Shown here: positions 38,433-48,208 of the stretch, in pieces
How the letters are laid out: each line of letters begins with the position of its first letter
How positions within the stretch are numbered: position 1 is the stretch's first letter
From: Caryophanales bacterium UBA1737
Lineage (GTDB): Bacteria > Bacillota_I > Bacilli_A > ML615J-28 > CAG-313
Assembly (NCBI GenBank): GCA_002315915.1
Contig: DCIB01000022.1
Coordinates: forward strand, 45,540-109,539
Length of the DNA: 64,000 nucleotides
Direction of reading: 5' to 3'
Notes under the pieces: generated by a model
Told to the model about the DNA's origin: nothing
What the model saw: the letters and a program-made list of their open reading frames with translations, nothing else
Databases searched by the model: none
Position numbers and translations under genes: made by a program

Positions 38433-40386
38433 TTTTAAATTAGTATCTAAATATGCTCCATTTGGTGATCAACCAGAAGCAATTAAAAGATTAACTAATA
38501 ATATATTAAATGGTGTAAAAGAACAAACTCTTTTAGGAGCAACAGGAACTGGTAAAACATTTACTATTGCTAATGTAATTCAAAATGTAAATAAACCAAC
38601 ATTAGTTCTTGCCCATAATAAGACTCTTGCTGGACAATTATATGCTGAATTTAAACAATTATTTCCTGAAAATTATGTAGAATATTTTATTTCTTATTAT
38701 GATTATTATCAACCAGAAGCATATGTTCCATCAAAAGATATGTATATTGAAAAAGATTCTTCAATTAATGATGAAATAGATCAAATGCGTCATGCGGCTA
38801 CACAATCGATATTAGAACATAAAGATACTATTATTGTTGCATCTGTTTCTTGTATTTATGGTATTGGAGATCCTGAAGATTATAAAGAATATATGCTCGT
38901 ATTAAGAGTTGGAGAAAGTTTATCTAGAAATGAATTACTAGAAAAACTTGTTAAAATGCAATTCTTAAGAAATCAAATAGAATTCGGTAGAGGTAGTTTT
39001 AGAGTTAAAGGTGATAATGTTGATATATTACCATCTTCTGAATCTACTAGCGCTATAAGAGTTACTTTCTTTGATGATGAAATAGAATCTATTGTAAGCT
39101 TTGATAGTGTTACAGGAAAAGTTTTAAAAAAATCTAATATTGTAACATTATTCCCTGCATCACATTTTATGTTGTCTGATGAAAAGAAGGATGAAGCAAT
39201 CCGTCGAATCGAAGAAGAATTAAAAGAACAAGAATTATTCTTTGAAAAAGAAGGAAAACTATTAGAAAAAGAACGTATTCATCAAAGAACTATGTATGAT
39301 ATAGAAATGTTAAAAGAAATTGGATCTTGTTCTGGCATAGAAAACTATTCAAGACATTTAGCTTTAAGATCTAAAGGAGAAACACCATCTGTATTAATAG
39401 ATTTCTTTGGTAATGATTATTTACTTGTAATAGATGAATCACACGCAACAATACCACAAGTAAGAGGTATGTTTAATGGTGATAGATCTCGTAAAGAAAC
39501 ATTAGTTAATTATGGATTTAGATTACCATCTGCACTTGATAATAGACCACTTAACTTTGAAGAATTTGAAAATCATGTTAATCAAGTTATTTATGTTTCC
39601 GCAACACCAGGTGATTATGAGATAGAAAGAAGTTCAGAAGTTGTAGAACAAATAATTCGTCCAACAGGATTACTTGATCCTCTAATTGAGGTAAGACCAA
39701 CTAATGGTCAAATAGATCAAATAGTATTTGACGTAAAAGAACAAATAAAAAAAGGTGAAAGAACTCTTATTACAACTCTTACTATTAAAATGGCCGAAGA
39801 TTTAACTGGATATTTAAAGGAATTAGGCATAAAAGTGGCATATTTACATTCTGAAGTTAAAGCTTTAGACAGACTAGAAATAATTAAAAAACTACGTATG
39901 GGAATTTATGATTGTTTAGTAGGTATTAACCTTTTAAGAGAAGGATTAGATATTCCAGAAGTTAGTTTAATCTGTATATTAGATGCTGATAAAGAAGGAT
40001 TCTTAAGAAGTACCAGAAGCTTAATTCAAACAACTGGTCGAGCTGCAAGAAATGCCAATGGTAAAGTAATATTCTATGCTGATAATATGACTGATTCTAT
40101 GAAAGAGTGTATAAAAGAAACATCTAGAAGAAGAAATATTCAAGCTGAATATAATAAAATTCATAATATTACACCTAAAACTATTATTAAAGATATAGAA
40201 AAATTAAAAGATAATAATACTGTTGATGAGAAATTTATATCTAATGATGATTATGATAACTTATCTAGTGTAGAAAAGAAATCATTAATTGCTTCATTAG
40301 AACAAAAAATGAAAGATGCTGCAAAGAATCTTAACTTCGAAGAAGCAATGCAGCTTAGAGATTTAATTTTTGAACTAAAAAAGTAG
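38422..40386 (+). CDS. uvrB: UvrABC excinuclease subunit B
   Basis: Damage-verifying helicase of nucleotide excision repair. About 654 residues. Walker A GATGTGKT is at 39-46, the DNA-wedging beta hairpin [12 protein letters not shown] follows near residue 91, DESH is in motif II, and helicase motifs [14 protein letters not shown] and TTGRAARN close the second RecA fold. The C-terminal UVR domain ([22 protein letters not shown]) binds UvrC. uvrA is not adjacent. The start is at the ATG inside the end of the previous gene, matching the family N-terminus. Confidence 0.97.
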   Translation: MPNNFKLVSKYAPFGDQPEAIKRLTNNILNGVKEQTLLGATGTGKTFTIANVIQNVNKPTLVLAHNKTLAGQLYAEFKQLFPENYVEYFISYYDYYQPEAYVPSKDMYIEKDSSINDEIDQMRHAATQSILEHKDTIIVASVSCIYGIGDPEDYKEYMLVLRVGESLSRNELLEKLVKMQFLRNQIEFGRGSFRVKGDNVDILPSSESTSAIRVTFFDDEIESIVSFDSVTGKVLKKSNIVTLFPASHFMLSDEKKDEAIRRIEEELKEQELFFEKEGKLLEKERIHQRTMYDIEMLKEIGSCSGIENYSRHLALRSKGETPSVLIDFFGNDYLLVIDESHATIPQVRGMFNGDRSRKETLVNYGFRLPSALDNRPLNFEEFENHVNQVIYVSATPGDYEIERSSEVVEQIIRPTGLLDPLIEVRPTNGQIDQIVFDVKEQIKKGERTLITTLTIKMAEDLTGYLKELGIKVAYLHSEVKALDRLEIIKKLRMGIYDCLVGINLLREGLDIPEVSLICILDADKEGFLRSTRSLIQTTGRAARNANGKVIFYADNMTDSMKECIKETSRRRNIQAEYNKIHNITPKTIIKDIEKLKDNNTVDEKFISNDDYDNLSSVEKKSLIASLEQKMKDAAKNLNFEEAMQLRDLIFELKK

Positions 40387-40395
40387 GTAATTCTT

Positions 40396-41523
40396 ATGGA
40401 AAATAAGAAAAAAGTAATTGTAGGTTTATCTGGTGGAGTAGACTCTGCTGTATCAATTATTAGGCTTTTAGATAAAGGCTATGATGTAGAAGCAATGTTT
40501 ATGAAAAACTGGGATAGTGCTGAAAATAATGATTTACTTGGCAATCCAACTATTAATGATGAAGTATGTCCTCAAGAAAAAGATTATCAAGATGCTCTTG
40601 CTACAGCTAATAAACTAGGGATAAAACTTACAAAAGTAGATTATATAACTGAATATTGGGATAGAGTTTTTTCTTATTTTTTAGAAGAATATAGGAATAA
40701 TAGAACTCCTAATCCAGATGTTTTTTGTAATAAAGAAATAAAATTTAAAACATTCTTAGAAACATCACTAAAAATGGGTGCTGATTATATTGCAATGGGC
40801 CATTATGCAAGAGTAATCCATGAAGATAATCATCATTATTTATTAAGAGGAATAGATGATTCTAAAGATCAATCATATTTTTTATCACAATTATCAGAAG
40901 AACAGTTAAGTCATGCTTTATTTCCTGTAGGAGATATTACTAAAAAAGAAGTAAGACAAATTGCATTAGATTATGAATTACCTGTTGCAACAAAAAAAGA
41001 TTCTACTGGTGTATGTTTTATTGGAGAACGTAATTTCAAAGAATTTTTAATGAATTATATTCCAGCTAATCCTGGTAATATTGTAGATACTAAAGGTAAT
41101 ATTGTAGGACAACATGATGGAGTAATGTATTATACAATAGGACAACGTCATGGACTTGGAATTGGTGGTCCTGGAGAAGCTTGGTTTGTATGCGGGAAAA
41201 ATGCATTAAAGAATGAATTAATTGTTGGTCAAGGTGAAGAAACAGATCTTTTATATGCTAATAGAGTAATAGTTAAAAAAGCTAACTTTATTAATAAAAT
41301 ACCAACAGAAAATGATAATTTAACAGCTAAATTTAGATATAGACAATCAGATGTTGAAGTAAAAGTTAAAATAATTGATAATGATACATTTGAAGTAAGA
41401 ACACTTACTCCTACTAAAGCAATAACTCCTGGTCAAGCATGTGTAATATATGATCATGAATATTGTTTAGGTGGTGGGATAATAGATTTAGTTTATATGA
41501 ATGATGTATTAAGACAATATTAA
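40396..41523 (+). CDS. mnmA: tRNA-specific 2-thiouridylase MnmA
   Basis: Adds sulfur to position 2 of U34 in tRNA for Lys, Glu and Gln. About 375 residues. The PP-loop GLSGGVDSA is at 10-18. The two catalytic cysteines are C111 (DVFCNKEIKF) and C207 (GVCFIGER). The C-terminal beta-barrel domain is complete. It follows uvrB by nine bases and precedes recD2, the mnmA-recD2 order common in Firmicutes. Confidence 0.97.
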   Translation: MENKKKVIVGLSGGVDSAVSIIRLLDKGYDVEAMFMKNWDSAENNDLLGNPTINDEVCPQEKDYQDALATANKLGIKLTKVDYITEYWDRVFSYFLEEYRNNRTPNPDVFCNKEIKFKTFLETSLKMGADYIAMGHYARVIHEDNHHYLLRGIDDSKDQSYFLSQLSEEQLSHALFPVGDITKKEVRQIALDYELPVATKKDSTGVCFIGERNFKEFLMNYIPANPGNIVDTKGNIVGQHDGVMYYTIGQRHGLGIGGPGEAWFVCGKNALKNELIVGQGEETDLLYANRVIVKKANFINKIPTENDNLTAKFRYRQSDVEVKVKIIDNDTFEVRTLTPTKAITPGQACVIYDHEYCLGGGIIDLVYMNDVLRQY

Positions 41524-41542
41524 TATATAAATAGGAGGCACT

Positions 41543-43864
41543 ATGGATAGTTTATCAGGTAGTATTAAAAAAATAATTTACTACAAAGAAGATACAGGCT
41601 ATACTGTAGCCTCTTTTTTAATTTCTGATAAAGATTTAAATTTTGTTATCGAAAAGACATCTTCATTAAATGATTCTATAATAATAGTTGGTTCTATGCC
41701 TAGAAAGCCTATAGAAGATGAAGAATATAAATTAACTGGTGAATTTGTAACACATTCTACTTATGGTATGCAATTTAAATTTAATAAAGTAGAAAGATGT
41801 GGATTAGATACATCAGTTGGTATTATAAATTATTTATCTAGTGATATATTTCCAGGGATAGGTCAAAAAAAAGCTTTAATGATTTGCACTAAATTAGGGA
41901 ATGATTGTTTAACTAAAATAAAAAAAGATCCTTTTGTATTAGATAAGTTAAAACTTACTAATAAAGAAAAGGATATAATTATTAAAGGGATTACTGTAGA
42001 TAAAGAAATAGAAAATACTTTAGTATTTTTAATGAATAATTATGTAACACTTGAAACTTCTAATAAAATAATTAATTCTTTAAAGAAAAACAATTTTAAT
42101 AATTATATTGATGAAATTAAAAAGAACCCTTATATGTTAATCTCGATTGTTGAAAGATTTGGCTTTAAAAAAGCAGATTCTTTAGCATTATCAATAGGTA
42201 TAAAAAAAGATTCTGAAGTAAGAGTTAAAGCATTACTTCAATATGTATTAAATGAATTATTAAATTCTACTGGTGATAGTTATGTTTTATATGATGATTT
42301 TTATCATCATGTTAATAAAGTAGTCGATAATGAATTAGATATTAATATATTTAATAAATACTTATATGAAGAACATGATGCAAAACACTTATATGTAGAA
42401 GAATCTACAAAAAGAATATTTAATTATTATTCATATTTAAATGAAATTGATTTAGCTAAGTCGTTATCACATTTATTAAAAAATAATAATATTGAAAAAT
42501 ATTCAACTAAAAATATTGATGAATGTTTTAACCAAATAGAAAAACAGTTTGATATTAATTATAATAAAGAACAAGTAATTGCTATAAAAAAAGCATTTAC
42601 AGAACCTATTGTAATTATTACAGGCGGTCCTGGTACTGGTAAAACTACTATTATTCATGCAATACTTCAAATATATTTTAAATTAAATAATGATAATAAT
42701 AATTTAATAGATAAAATAGCATTACTTGCCCCAACAGGTAGAGCTTCTAGAAGATTAAATGAAGCAACTTCTATGCCATCTTCTACAATTCATAGATTTT
42801 TAGGTTATGATGGATATTCTTTTGAATATAATAAGTATAATAAAACATCAGCAAGATTAATAATTGTTGATGAAGCATCAATGATGGATACTGATCTTGC
42901 ATCTACCCTTATAACATCAATGAATGATTATGCTAGAATTATAATTGTTGGAGATGTTGATCAATTACCATCTGTAGGACCCGGTCAAGTATTAAAAGAT
43001 TTAATAGATTCTAAAGAAATAACTACTGTTAGATTAACAAAAATACATAGACAAGCAGAAAATTCTTCAATTATAAAATTAGCTCATTCCATTAATGAAG
43101 GTATTATTCCAGAAGACATCCTAGAAAAATTAGATGATAGAACATTTATTAATATTAAAAATACTTCTTTATTACAAGGAGTAGTAGATGTTTATGATAA
43201 AGCATTAAAAAGTGGAATAAAAATTAATGATTTACAAATATTAATACCTATGTATAAAGTAGGATGTGGAATAAATGATGTAAATCTTGCAATTCAAGAT
43301 TTAGTTAATCCAATTAATGATTTAGGAGAATATAAAACCGGATTAAAAAGATTTAGAATTAATGATAAAGTAATCCAATTAATCAATAGAACTGATAAAC
43401 AAATTATGAATGGTGATATTGGTTATATTAAGAACTTTTTATATAAAAAAGATTCAGATATAATTAATGGATTAGTTGTATCATTTGATTTATTACAAGT
43501 AGAATATACTATAGAAGAATTAGAAGAATTATCACTTGCTTATGCAATATCAATTCATAAATCTCAAGGTTCTGAATTTAAATGTGTAATAATACCTTTT
43601 GATTCACATCATTTTATAATGCTTGAAAAGAAACTTATTTATACCGCAATAACTCGTTGTAAAGAAAAACTTATTATGATGGGTGATATAAATGTATTAA
43701 AAAGAGGTATAACAAAAATTAAAAATGATCGTAACACTATATTAAAAGAACATTTTATCGATAGTTTTAATCCAAAAGGTATTTCGATTAAAGAGTATTT
43801 AAATAAAATAGATAATAAAACTGAAGAAATAAATGATATAGAATTTGAAGAAATAGACTTATAA
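41543..43864 (+). CDS. recD2: RecD2-type DNA helicase
   Basis: 5'-3' superfamily 1B helicase found without RecBC, involved in repair and replication-fork maintenance. About 773 residues. The long N-terminal part typical of RecD2 (OB-like plus helix-hairpin-helix elements, about 1-320) precedes the motor. Walker A TGGPGTGKT is at 360-368, then LAPTGRASRRL, VDEASMMD, GDVDQLPSVGPG, and the C-terminal AYAISIHKSQGSEF with TRCKEKL. A GGAGG lies before the start. Confidence 0.95.
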   Translation: MDSLSGSIKKIIYYKEDTGYTVASFLISDKDLNFVIEKTSSLNDSIIIVGSMPRKPIEDEEYKLTGEFVTHSTYGMQFKFNKVERCGLDTSVGIINYLSSDIFPGIGQKKALMICTKLGNDCLTKIKKDPFVLDKLKLTNKEKDIIIKGITVDKEIENTLVFLMNNYVTLETSNKIINSLKKNNFNNYIDEIKKNPYMLISIVERFGFKKADSLALSIGIKKDSEVRVKALLQYVLNELLNSTGDSYVLYDDFYHHVNKVVDNELDINIFNKYLYEEHDAKHLYVEESTKRIFNYYSYLNEIDLAKSLSHLLKNNNIEKYSTKNIDECFNQIEKQFDINYNKEQVIAIKKAFTEPIVIITGGPGTGKTTIIHAILQIYFKLNNDNNNLIDKIALLAPTGRASRRLNEATSMPSSTIHRFLGYDGYSFEYNKYNKTSARLIIVDEASMMDTDLASTLITSMNDYARIIIVGDVDQLPSVGPGQVLKDLIDSKEITTVRLTKIHRQAENSSIIKLAHSINEGIIPEDILEKLDDRTFINIKNTSLLQGVVDVYDKALKSGIKINDLQILIPMYKVGCGINDVNLAIQDLVNPINDLGEYKTGLKRFRINDKVIQLINRTDKQIMNGDIGYIKNFLYKKDSDIINGLVVSFDLLQVEYTIEELEELSLAYAISIHKSQGSEFKCVIIPFDSHHFIMLEKKLIYTAITRCKEKLIMMGDINVLKRGITKIKNDRNTILKEHFIDSFNPKGISIKEYLNKIDNKTEEINDIEFEEIDL

Positions 43865-43895
43865 TAGACCACTATTTAATAAATAGTGGTCTATT
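43863..43895 (+). terminator. Hairpin terminator after recD2
   Basis: A perfect 15-bp stem (43863-43877 with 43881-43895) with loop AAT. The T tract is short and interrupted. Confidence 0.75.
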
Positions 43896-43956
43896 ATTTC
43901 GTAAAAGTAAAATAAATATATATTCATAAATATTATAGTAAAAGGGTAGATATATT

Positions 43957-44475
43957 ATGAAGAGAATTATATTTATTTTATATTTAGTATTTAGTTTATT
44001 TATCGTATGTAGTTGTGATGATGAAACTTCATTTTCAAATAATTATAATGAAAATTCTACAAATTATGTTTCTTCATCAAATATATTAATAGATTTAAAA
44101 GGTGAAGTAATAAGACCAGGAATTTATTCTATTAAAGAAGGAAAAACATTATATGATGTAATTATTTTAGCTGGTGGATTAAAAGATACTGCTGATTTAA
44201 GTAATATAAATTTATCTGAAGTATTAACAAAAAATTGTATGAAGCAAATACCTTCTTTATATCAAGATACAACAACTAATAATAATTTAATTAATATAAA
44301 TACTGCATCAATTTCGGAATTAACTACTTTAAATGGTATTGGTACAAGTATTGCTCAAAAGATTATTGATTATAGAACAAATAACGGACCATTTAATGAA
44401 ATAGAAGATATAAAAAATGTAAGTGGGATAGGTGAAAATGTCTTTAACAAAATCAAAGATTATATCACTGTTTAA
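43957..44475 (+). CDS. comEA: ComEA-type DNA-binding competence lipoprotein
   Basis: DNA receptor of the uptake machinery. About 172 residues. The N-terminus is a signal peptide with a plausible lipobox (IVCSC, Cys at about 22), so the protein is probably lipid-anchored, whereas Bacillus ComEA has a membrane helix. An SLBB-like domain follows (about 46-95, DLKGEVIRPGIYSI and ILAGGLKDTADL), then a C-terminal double helix-hairpin-helix (about 110-172, ININTASISELTTLNGIG and VSGIG). Its 3' end overlaps comEC by 38 bases. Confidence 0.9.
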   Translation: MKRIIFILYLVFSLFIVCSCDDETSFSNNYNENSTNYVSSSNILIDLKGEVIRPGIYSIKEGKTLYDVIILAGGLKDTADLSNINLSEVLTKNCMKQIPSLYQDTTTNNNLININTASISELTTLNGIGTSIAQKIIDYRTNNGPFNEIEDIKNVSGIGENVFNKIKDYITV

Positions 44476-46636
44476 CTTAATATATGATGAAATAATAAGT
44501 GTAATTATAATTGTAATTACAATTATTTATAGTATCACTCAAGAAAAATATTATTATTTATTTATTCCAGTACTTTTATTGATTAACTTATTCTTAAAAA
44601 ATAAAAAAGTATTTATTATTATAAGTATTATTATCTTAATTATAATTACAAGATTAGTTATCAAAGAAATTGTATTTAATAATTATCAATATAAAGAAAT
44701 TGACGATACTTATTTTGTAGAAAATATAGATCATTATGATGATTATGATAAGTTATATTTAAAAAAAGGTATATATAATTTTGTTTCGAATTCCACCAAG
44801 TTTAAAAATATTAAACTTGGTGATTATATTTTAATAAAAGGCACTATAGAAAAAGTCTCTTTAAATGAAACTTTTAAGGGGTTTAATTATTATACGTATT
44901 TAAAAAATAAAAATATAATTGGAAAAATTACTATTAATGATTTACAAGTAGTAAAACATAGCTTTAATATTAATAATATACATTTTAATATTTTAAATTA
45001 TATTAGTAATTTGTATGAAAATAAATATTCATCTATAATTTCGTGTCTTACAATTGGAGATAAAACATTAATGGATGATGATTTATCATCATCTATTAGT
45101 AATTTAGGAATATCACATTTATTTGTAATATCTGGATTACATATGGAACTGGTATATTCATTTATATATTTAATATTAAAAAAAACTAAATTAAAAGATA
45201 AAACAAAAGATATAATAGTATTAATAGTTCTTGTAAGTTATTATTGTTTAACTATATTTATGGTATCAATATTACGAGTAATAGTTAGTTTTTTCATTAA
45301 TAAAGTATTAAATAAATATATAAGTTATCATTCACCACCAAAAAATATATTGTTAAATGCATCAATTGTATTATTTATTAATCCATGTTATTTATTATCC
45401 TTTAGTTTTTTATTATCTTATATAATAGTATTTGGAATTTTAATTATATCTAAATATTTAAAAAAAGATAATTCTTTTAAATCATTTATTATAAATAATA
45501 CCTTAATATCACTATCTAGTACAATTATATCTATTCCAATAATCTCATTAATGGGTTCTAGTATTAATATATTAAGTATCATATATAATTTATTTTTCAT
45601 TCCTTATGTATCTTATTTATTATTACCATCTTGTATTATAGGATTAATTCCTTTTTTAAAATTTATACCTAAAATATTTATTAATATTTTTATATTTATA
45701 AGTGATATTTTAAATAAAATAAATATTTTAACAATAACATTTCCATATCCAAGTGAATTATTATTTATATTATTTTATTTTTTGTATATACTATTAGTTA
45801 TTTCAACAAATAAAAAACTTAAATTATCTAGTATTATTTCATTATTAATAATACTTATCTCTTGGTATTCTATAACAATAATTAATGTTAATAATTCAAT
45901 TACTTTTTTATCATTGTCTAAAGGAGAATCTACTGTTTGTGTAGTTAATAATTACTGTATAGTTATTGATACTGGAGATGAAGATTCTGGATTGATTGAG
46001 TATTTAGAAGAAGAAGGTATACATACAATAGATTTACTTATACTTACTCATTCTGATTCTGATCATATTGGTGATACAAAAAAGTTATTAGAAAAGAATA
46101 TGGTAAAAAATATATGTTTGAATTGTTTAGATACTGGTTATAATGATTATTTTGCAATTAATAAAAATATAATGATTTCTTATTTAAAAGAAAGTGATTA
46201 TATTAATAACAAATATTTTAATATAAAAGTATTATCTCCAAGCAAAAAATTAAATGATATTAATAATGATTCATTAGTTTTTATTCTTAATGTATTTAAT
46301 TTAAATATATTATTTTGTGCAGATATTGAAAAAGAAAGGGAAAACTTATTAAAAGATGAAATTAAAAAATATAAAATTGATATTTTAAAAGTATCTCATC
46401 ATGGATCTAGTACATCATCTAGTTTGGAATTTATTAAAAATTGTAATCCTTTAATAAGTATTGCAATGAATGGATATAATAATATGTATAATTTTCCATC
46501 TAATATAACTATTAATACTTTTAACACTTTAGGATATACATTATTAAACACTAAATATTTAGGTAGCATAAGACTGTATTATAAATTTAAAAAATATTAT
46601 TTTTACTCATCTTTTTATGGCCCATTAAAGATATAG
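44438..46636 (+). CDS. comEC: ComEC/Rec2 DNA-uptake channel protein
   Basis: Membrane protein that carries single-stranded DNA into the cell during transformation. About 732 residues. A hydrophobic N-terminal part with an OB-like extracellular segment precedes the Competence domain (LGISHLFVISGLHM is its signature, about residue 222). The C-terminal metallo-beta-lactamase domain has THSDSDHIGD and VSHHGSSTSS ligands. GTG at 44432 and ATG at 44438 are both possible starts; I prefer the ATG. The overlap with comEA implies coupled translation. Confidence 0.93.
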   Translation: MSLTKSKIISLFNLIYDEIISVIIIVITIIYSITQEKYYYLFIPVLLLINLFLKNKKVFIIISIIILIIITRLVIKEIVFNNYQYKEIDDTYFVENIDHYDDYDKLYLKKGIYNFVSNSTKFKNIKLGDYILIKGTIEKVSLNETFKGFNYYTYLKNKNIIGKITINDLQVVKHSFNINNIHFNILNYISNLYENKYSSIISCLTIGDKTLMDDDLSSSISNLGISHLFVISGLHMELVYSFIYLILKKTKLKDKTKDIIVLIVLVSYYCLTIFMVSILRVIVSFFINKVLNKYISYHSPPKNILLNASIVLFINPCYLLSFSFLLSYIIVFGILIISKYLKKDNSFKSFIINNTLISLSSTIISIPIISLMGSSINILSIIYNLFFIPYVSYLLLPSCIIGLIPFLKFIPKIFINIFIFISDILNKINILTITFPYPSELLFILFYFLYILLVISTNKKLKLSSIISLLIILISWYSITIINVNNSITFLSLSKGESTVCVVNNYCIVIDTGDEDSGLIEYLEEEGIHTIDLLILTHSDSDHIGDTKKLLEKNMVKNICLNCLDTGYNDYFAINKNIMISYLKESDYINNKYFNIKVLSPSKKLNDINNDSLVFILNVFNLNILFCADIEKERENLLKDEIKKYKIDILKVSHHGSSTSSSLEFIKNCNPLISIAMNGYNNMYNFPSNITINTFNTLGYTLLNTKYLGSIRLYYKFKKYYFYSSFYGPLKI

Positions 46637-46656
46637 AATATAATAGTCAAATGTAG

Positions 46657-46662
46657 TATAAT
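46657..46662 (+). promoter_or_regulatory. -10 element of the trmR-trhP1-trhP2 operon
   Basis: TATAAT, 24 bases before the trmR ATG, with AAGGA between. No clear -35. Confidence 0.5.
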
Positions 46663-46685
46663 ATTTATATTAAGGAAATATAAAT

Positions 46686-47318
46686 ATGCGTAAATATTTA
46701 GAAAATTTAAATAATATAATAGAACCTAATCATGAATTTTTAGAGAAATTAAGAAAATATGCTGAAGAATATAAAGTTCCTATTATCCAAAGAGATTCAT
46801 TAGTATTAATTGGTAATTATATAAAAACTAATAAATTATATAGGATATTAGAAATAGGTACTGCAATAGGATATTCAAGTATATATTTTGCATCAATGGA
46901 TAATAATGTTTATGTTGATACTATTGAAAGAAACGAATCAATGTATTTAGAAGCTATAAAAAATATTAAAGAAGTTTCTTATTCTGATAAAATAAATGTA
47001 TTTTTTGAAGATGCTTTAGAAATAGATATTAATAAGTTATCTAAATATGATATGATTTTTATTGATGCTGCTAAAGCTCAATATCAAAAATTTTTTGATA
47101 AATTTAGTCCATTATTAAATGATACTGGTATTATATTTTGCGATAATATTGTATTTCACGATACTATTGAAGATATTAATTCTTTATCTAAAAACTTAAG
47201 AAGTATGGTTAAAAAGATTGATGATTTTAATCATAATATGTTAAATAATAATAATTATGATATTGATTTTATTGATAGTGGTGATGGTCTTGCTATTATA
47301 AGAAAGAGGGCTAGTTAA
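46686..47318 (+). CDS. trmR: tRNA 5-hydroxyuridine methyltransferase TrmR
   Basis: S-adenosylmethionine-dependent O-methyltransferase that makes 5-methoxyuridine at position 34 of tRNA. About 210 residues. The Rossmann-fold motif LEIGTAIGYSSIYFA binds S-adenosylmethionine (about 56-70); DMIFIDAAKAQY and CDNIVFHDTI are the metal and catalytic region of this class. The next two genes encode the hydroxylation proteins that make its substrate, which separates it from small-molecule O-methyltransferases. Its stop overlaps trhP1 (TAATG). Confidence 0.9.
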   Translation: MRKYLENLNNIIEPNHEFLEKLRKYAEEYKVPIIQRDSLVLIGNYIKTNKLYRILEIGTAIGYSSIYFASMDNNVYVDTIERNESMYLEAIKNIKEVSYSDKINVFFEDALEIDINKLSKYDMIFIDAAKAQYQKFFDKFSPLLNDTGIIFCDNIVFHDTIEDINSLSKNLRSMVKKIDDFNHNMLNNNNYDIDFIDSGDGLAIIRKRAS

Positions 47319-48208
47319 TGAATATATGTGTTGAAGTGTCCTCTTTGAATAATATAAATGATATTTTATCTATTAAAAATGTTAATTATATAACATTATC
47401 ATTAAAAGATTTATCTTTTAATGATAATGTATTAAATAAAGAAGACTTAAATTCTATCATTGAAAAGATAATTTCTTATAATAAAAAACCATGTCTTGAT
47501 TTAGAATGTTTATATAATGATGATTCACTATTAGAAATTAAAAAAATATTATCTAATATTGATTTAGATAATATTGAATATATATTTCTTTCTGATTTTG
47601 GATTATATGAATTATTAACAGAATTAAATATTTCTTCTAAAGCAGTATTTCGTGCATCAACTTATTTAACTAATACTAAAGATATTTATGAATACTTACA
47701 AATATTTAACAAAGTATGTGTATCTAGTGAAATTAGTTCAAAAGAATTAATACAAATAATTAACAATATCGATAATAATAAAATAATGATTGATGCTTTT
47801 GGTCAAAATGTAATTTTTTATTCAAGAAGATGTTTGCTTACTAATTATTTTATTCATGAACATATTAATAATGATCCTTATTTAGATAATTATTCTTTAG
47901 TTGAAGAAAAAAGGGATGTTCCATATCCAGTTAAAGAAAATAAAATGGGATGCAAAATATATGAACCATTTCATTATTATTTATCAGATGAACTTTATGA
48001 ATCATCTTTTAATGGAACAATTATATTACATTTAAATGGATTAAGCGATATTGATAGTTTAAATATTATTAAGTACTATAACGAATATATTGATACACTT
48101 AATTTAGATAAATTGAATAATAATATTAATTCTAATTTAAAGAATGTATATAAAGGAGCATATGGTATAGAATCTGTACTTCTTAAAAAGGAGGTAACAG
48201 ATGAATAA
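47318..48208 (+). CDS. trhP1: U32 family protein TrhP1 (YrrN-like)
   Basis: One of two U32 peptidase-family proteins that use prephenate to hydroxylate U34 of tRNA. About 296 residues, shorter than TrhP2. The barrel has the RASTYLTN and IDAFGQNVIFYSRRCLLTNYF elements. Sequence is divergent, and the identification rests partly on position between trmR and trhP2. It overlaps trhP2 by eight bases. It has fewer conserved cysteines than TrhP2. Confidence 0.8.
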   Translation: MNICVEVSSLNNINDILSIKNVNYITLSLKDLSFNDNVLNKEDLNSIIEKIISYNKKPCLDLECLYNDDSLLEIKKILSNIDLDNIEYIFLSDFGLYELLTELNISSKAVFRASTYLTNTKDIYEYLQIFNKVCVSSEISSKELIQIINNIDNNKIMIDAFGQNVIFYSRRCLLTNYFIHEHINNDPYLDNYSLVEEKRDVPYPVKENKMGCKIYEPFHYYLSDELYESSFNGTIILHLNGLSDIDSLNIIKYYNEYIDTLNLDKLNNNINSNLKNVYKGAYGIESVLLKKEVTDE

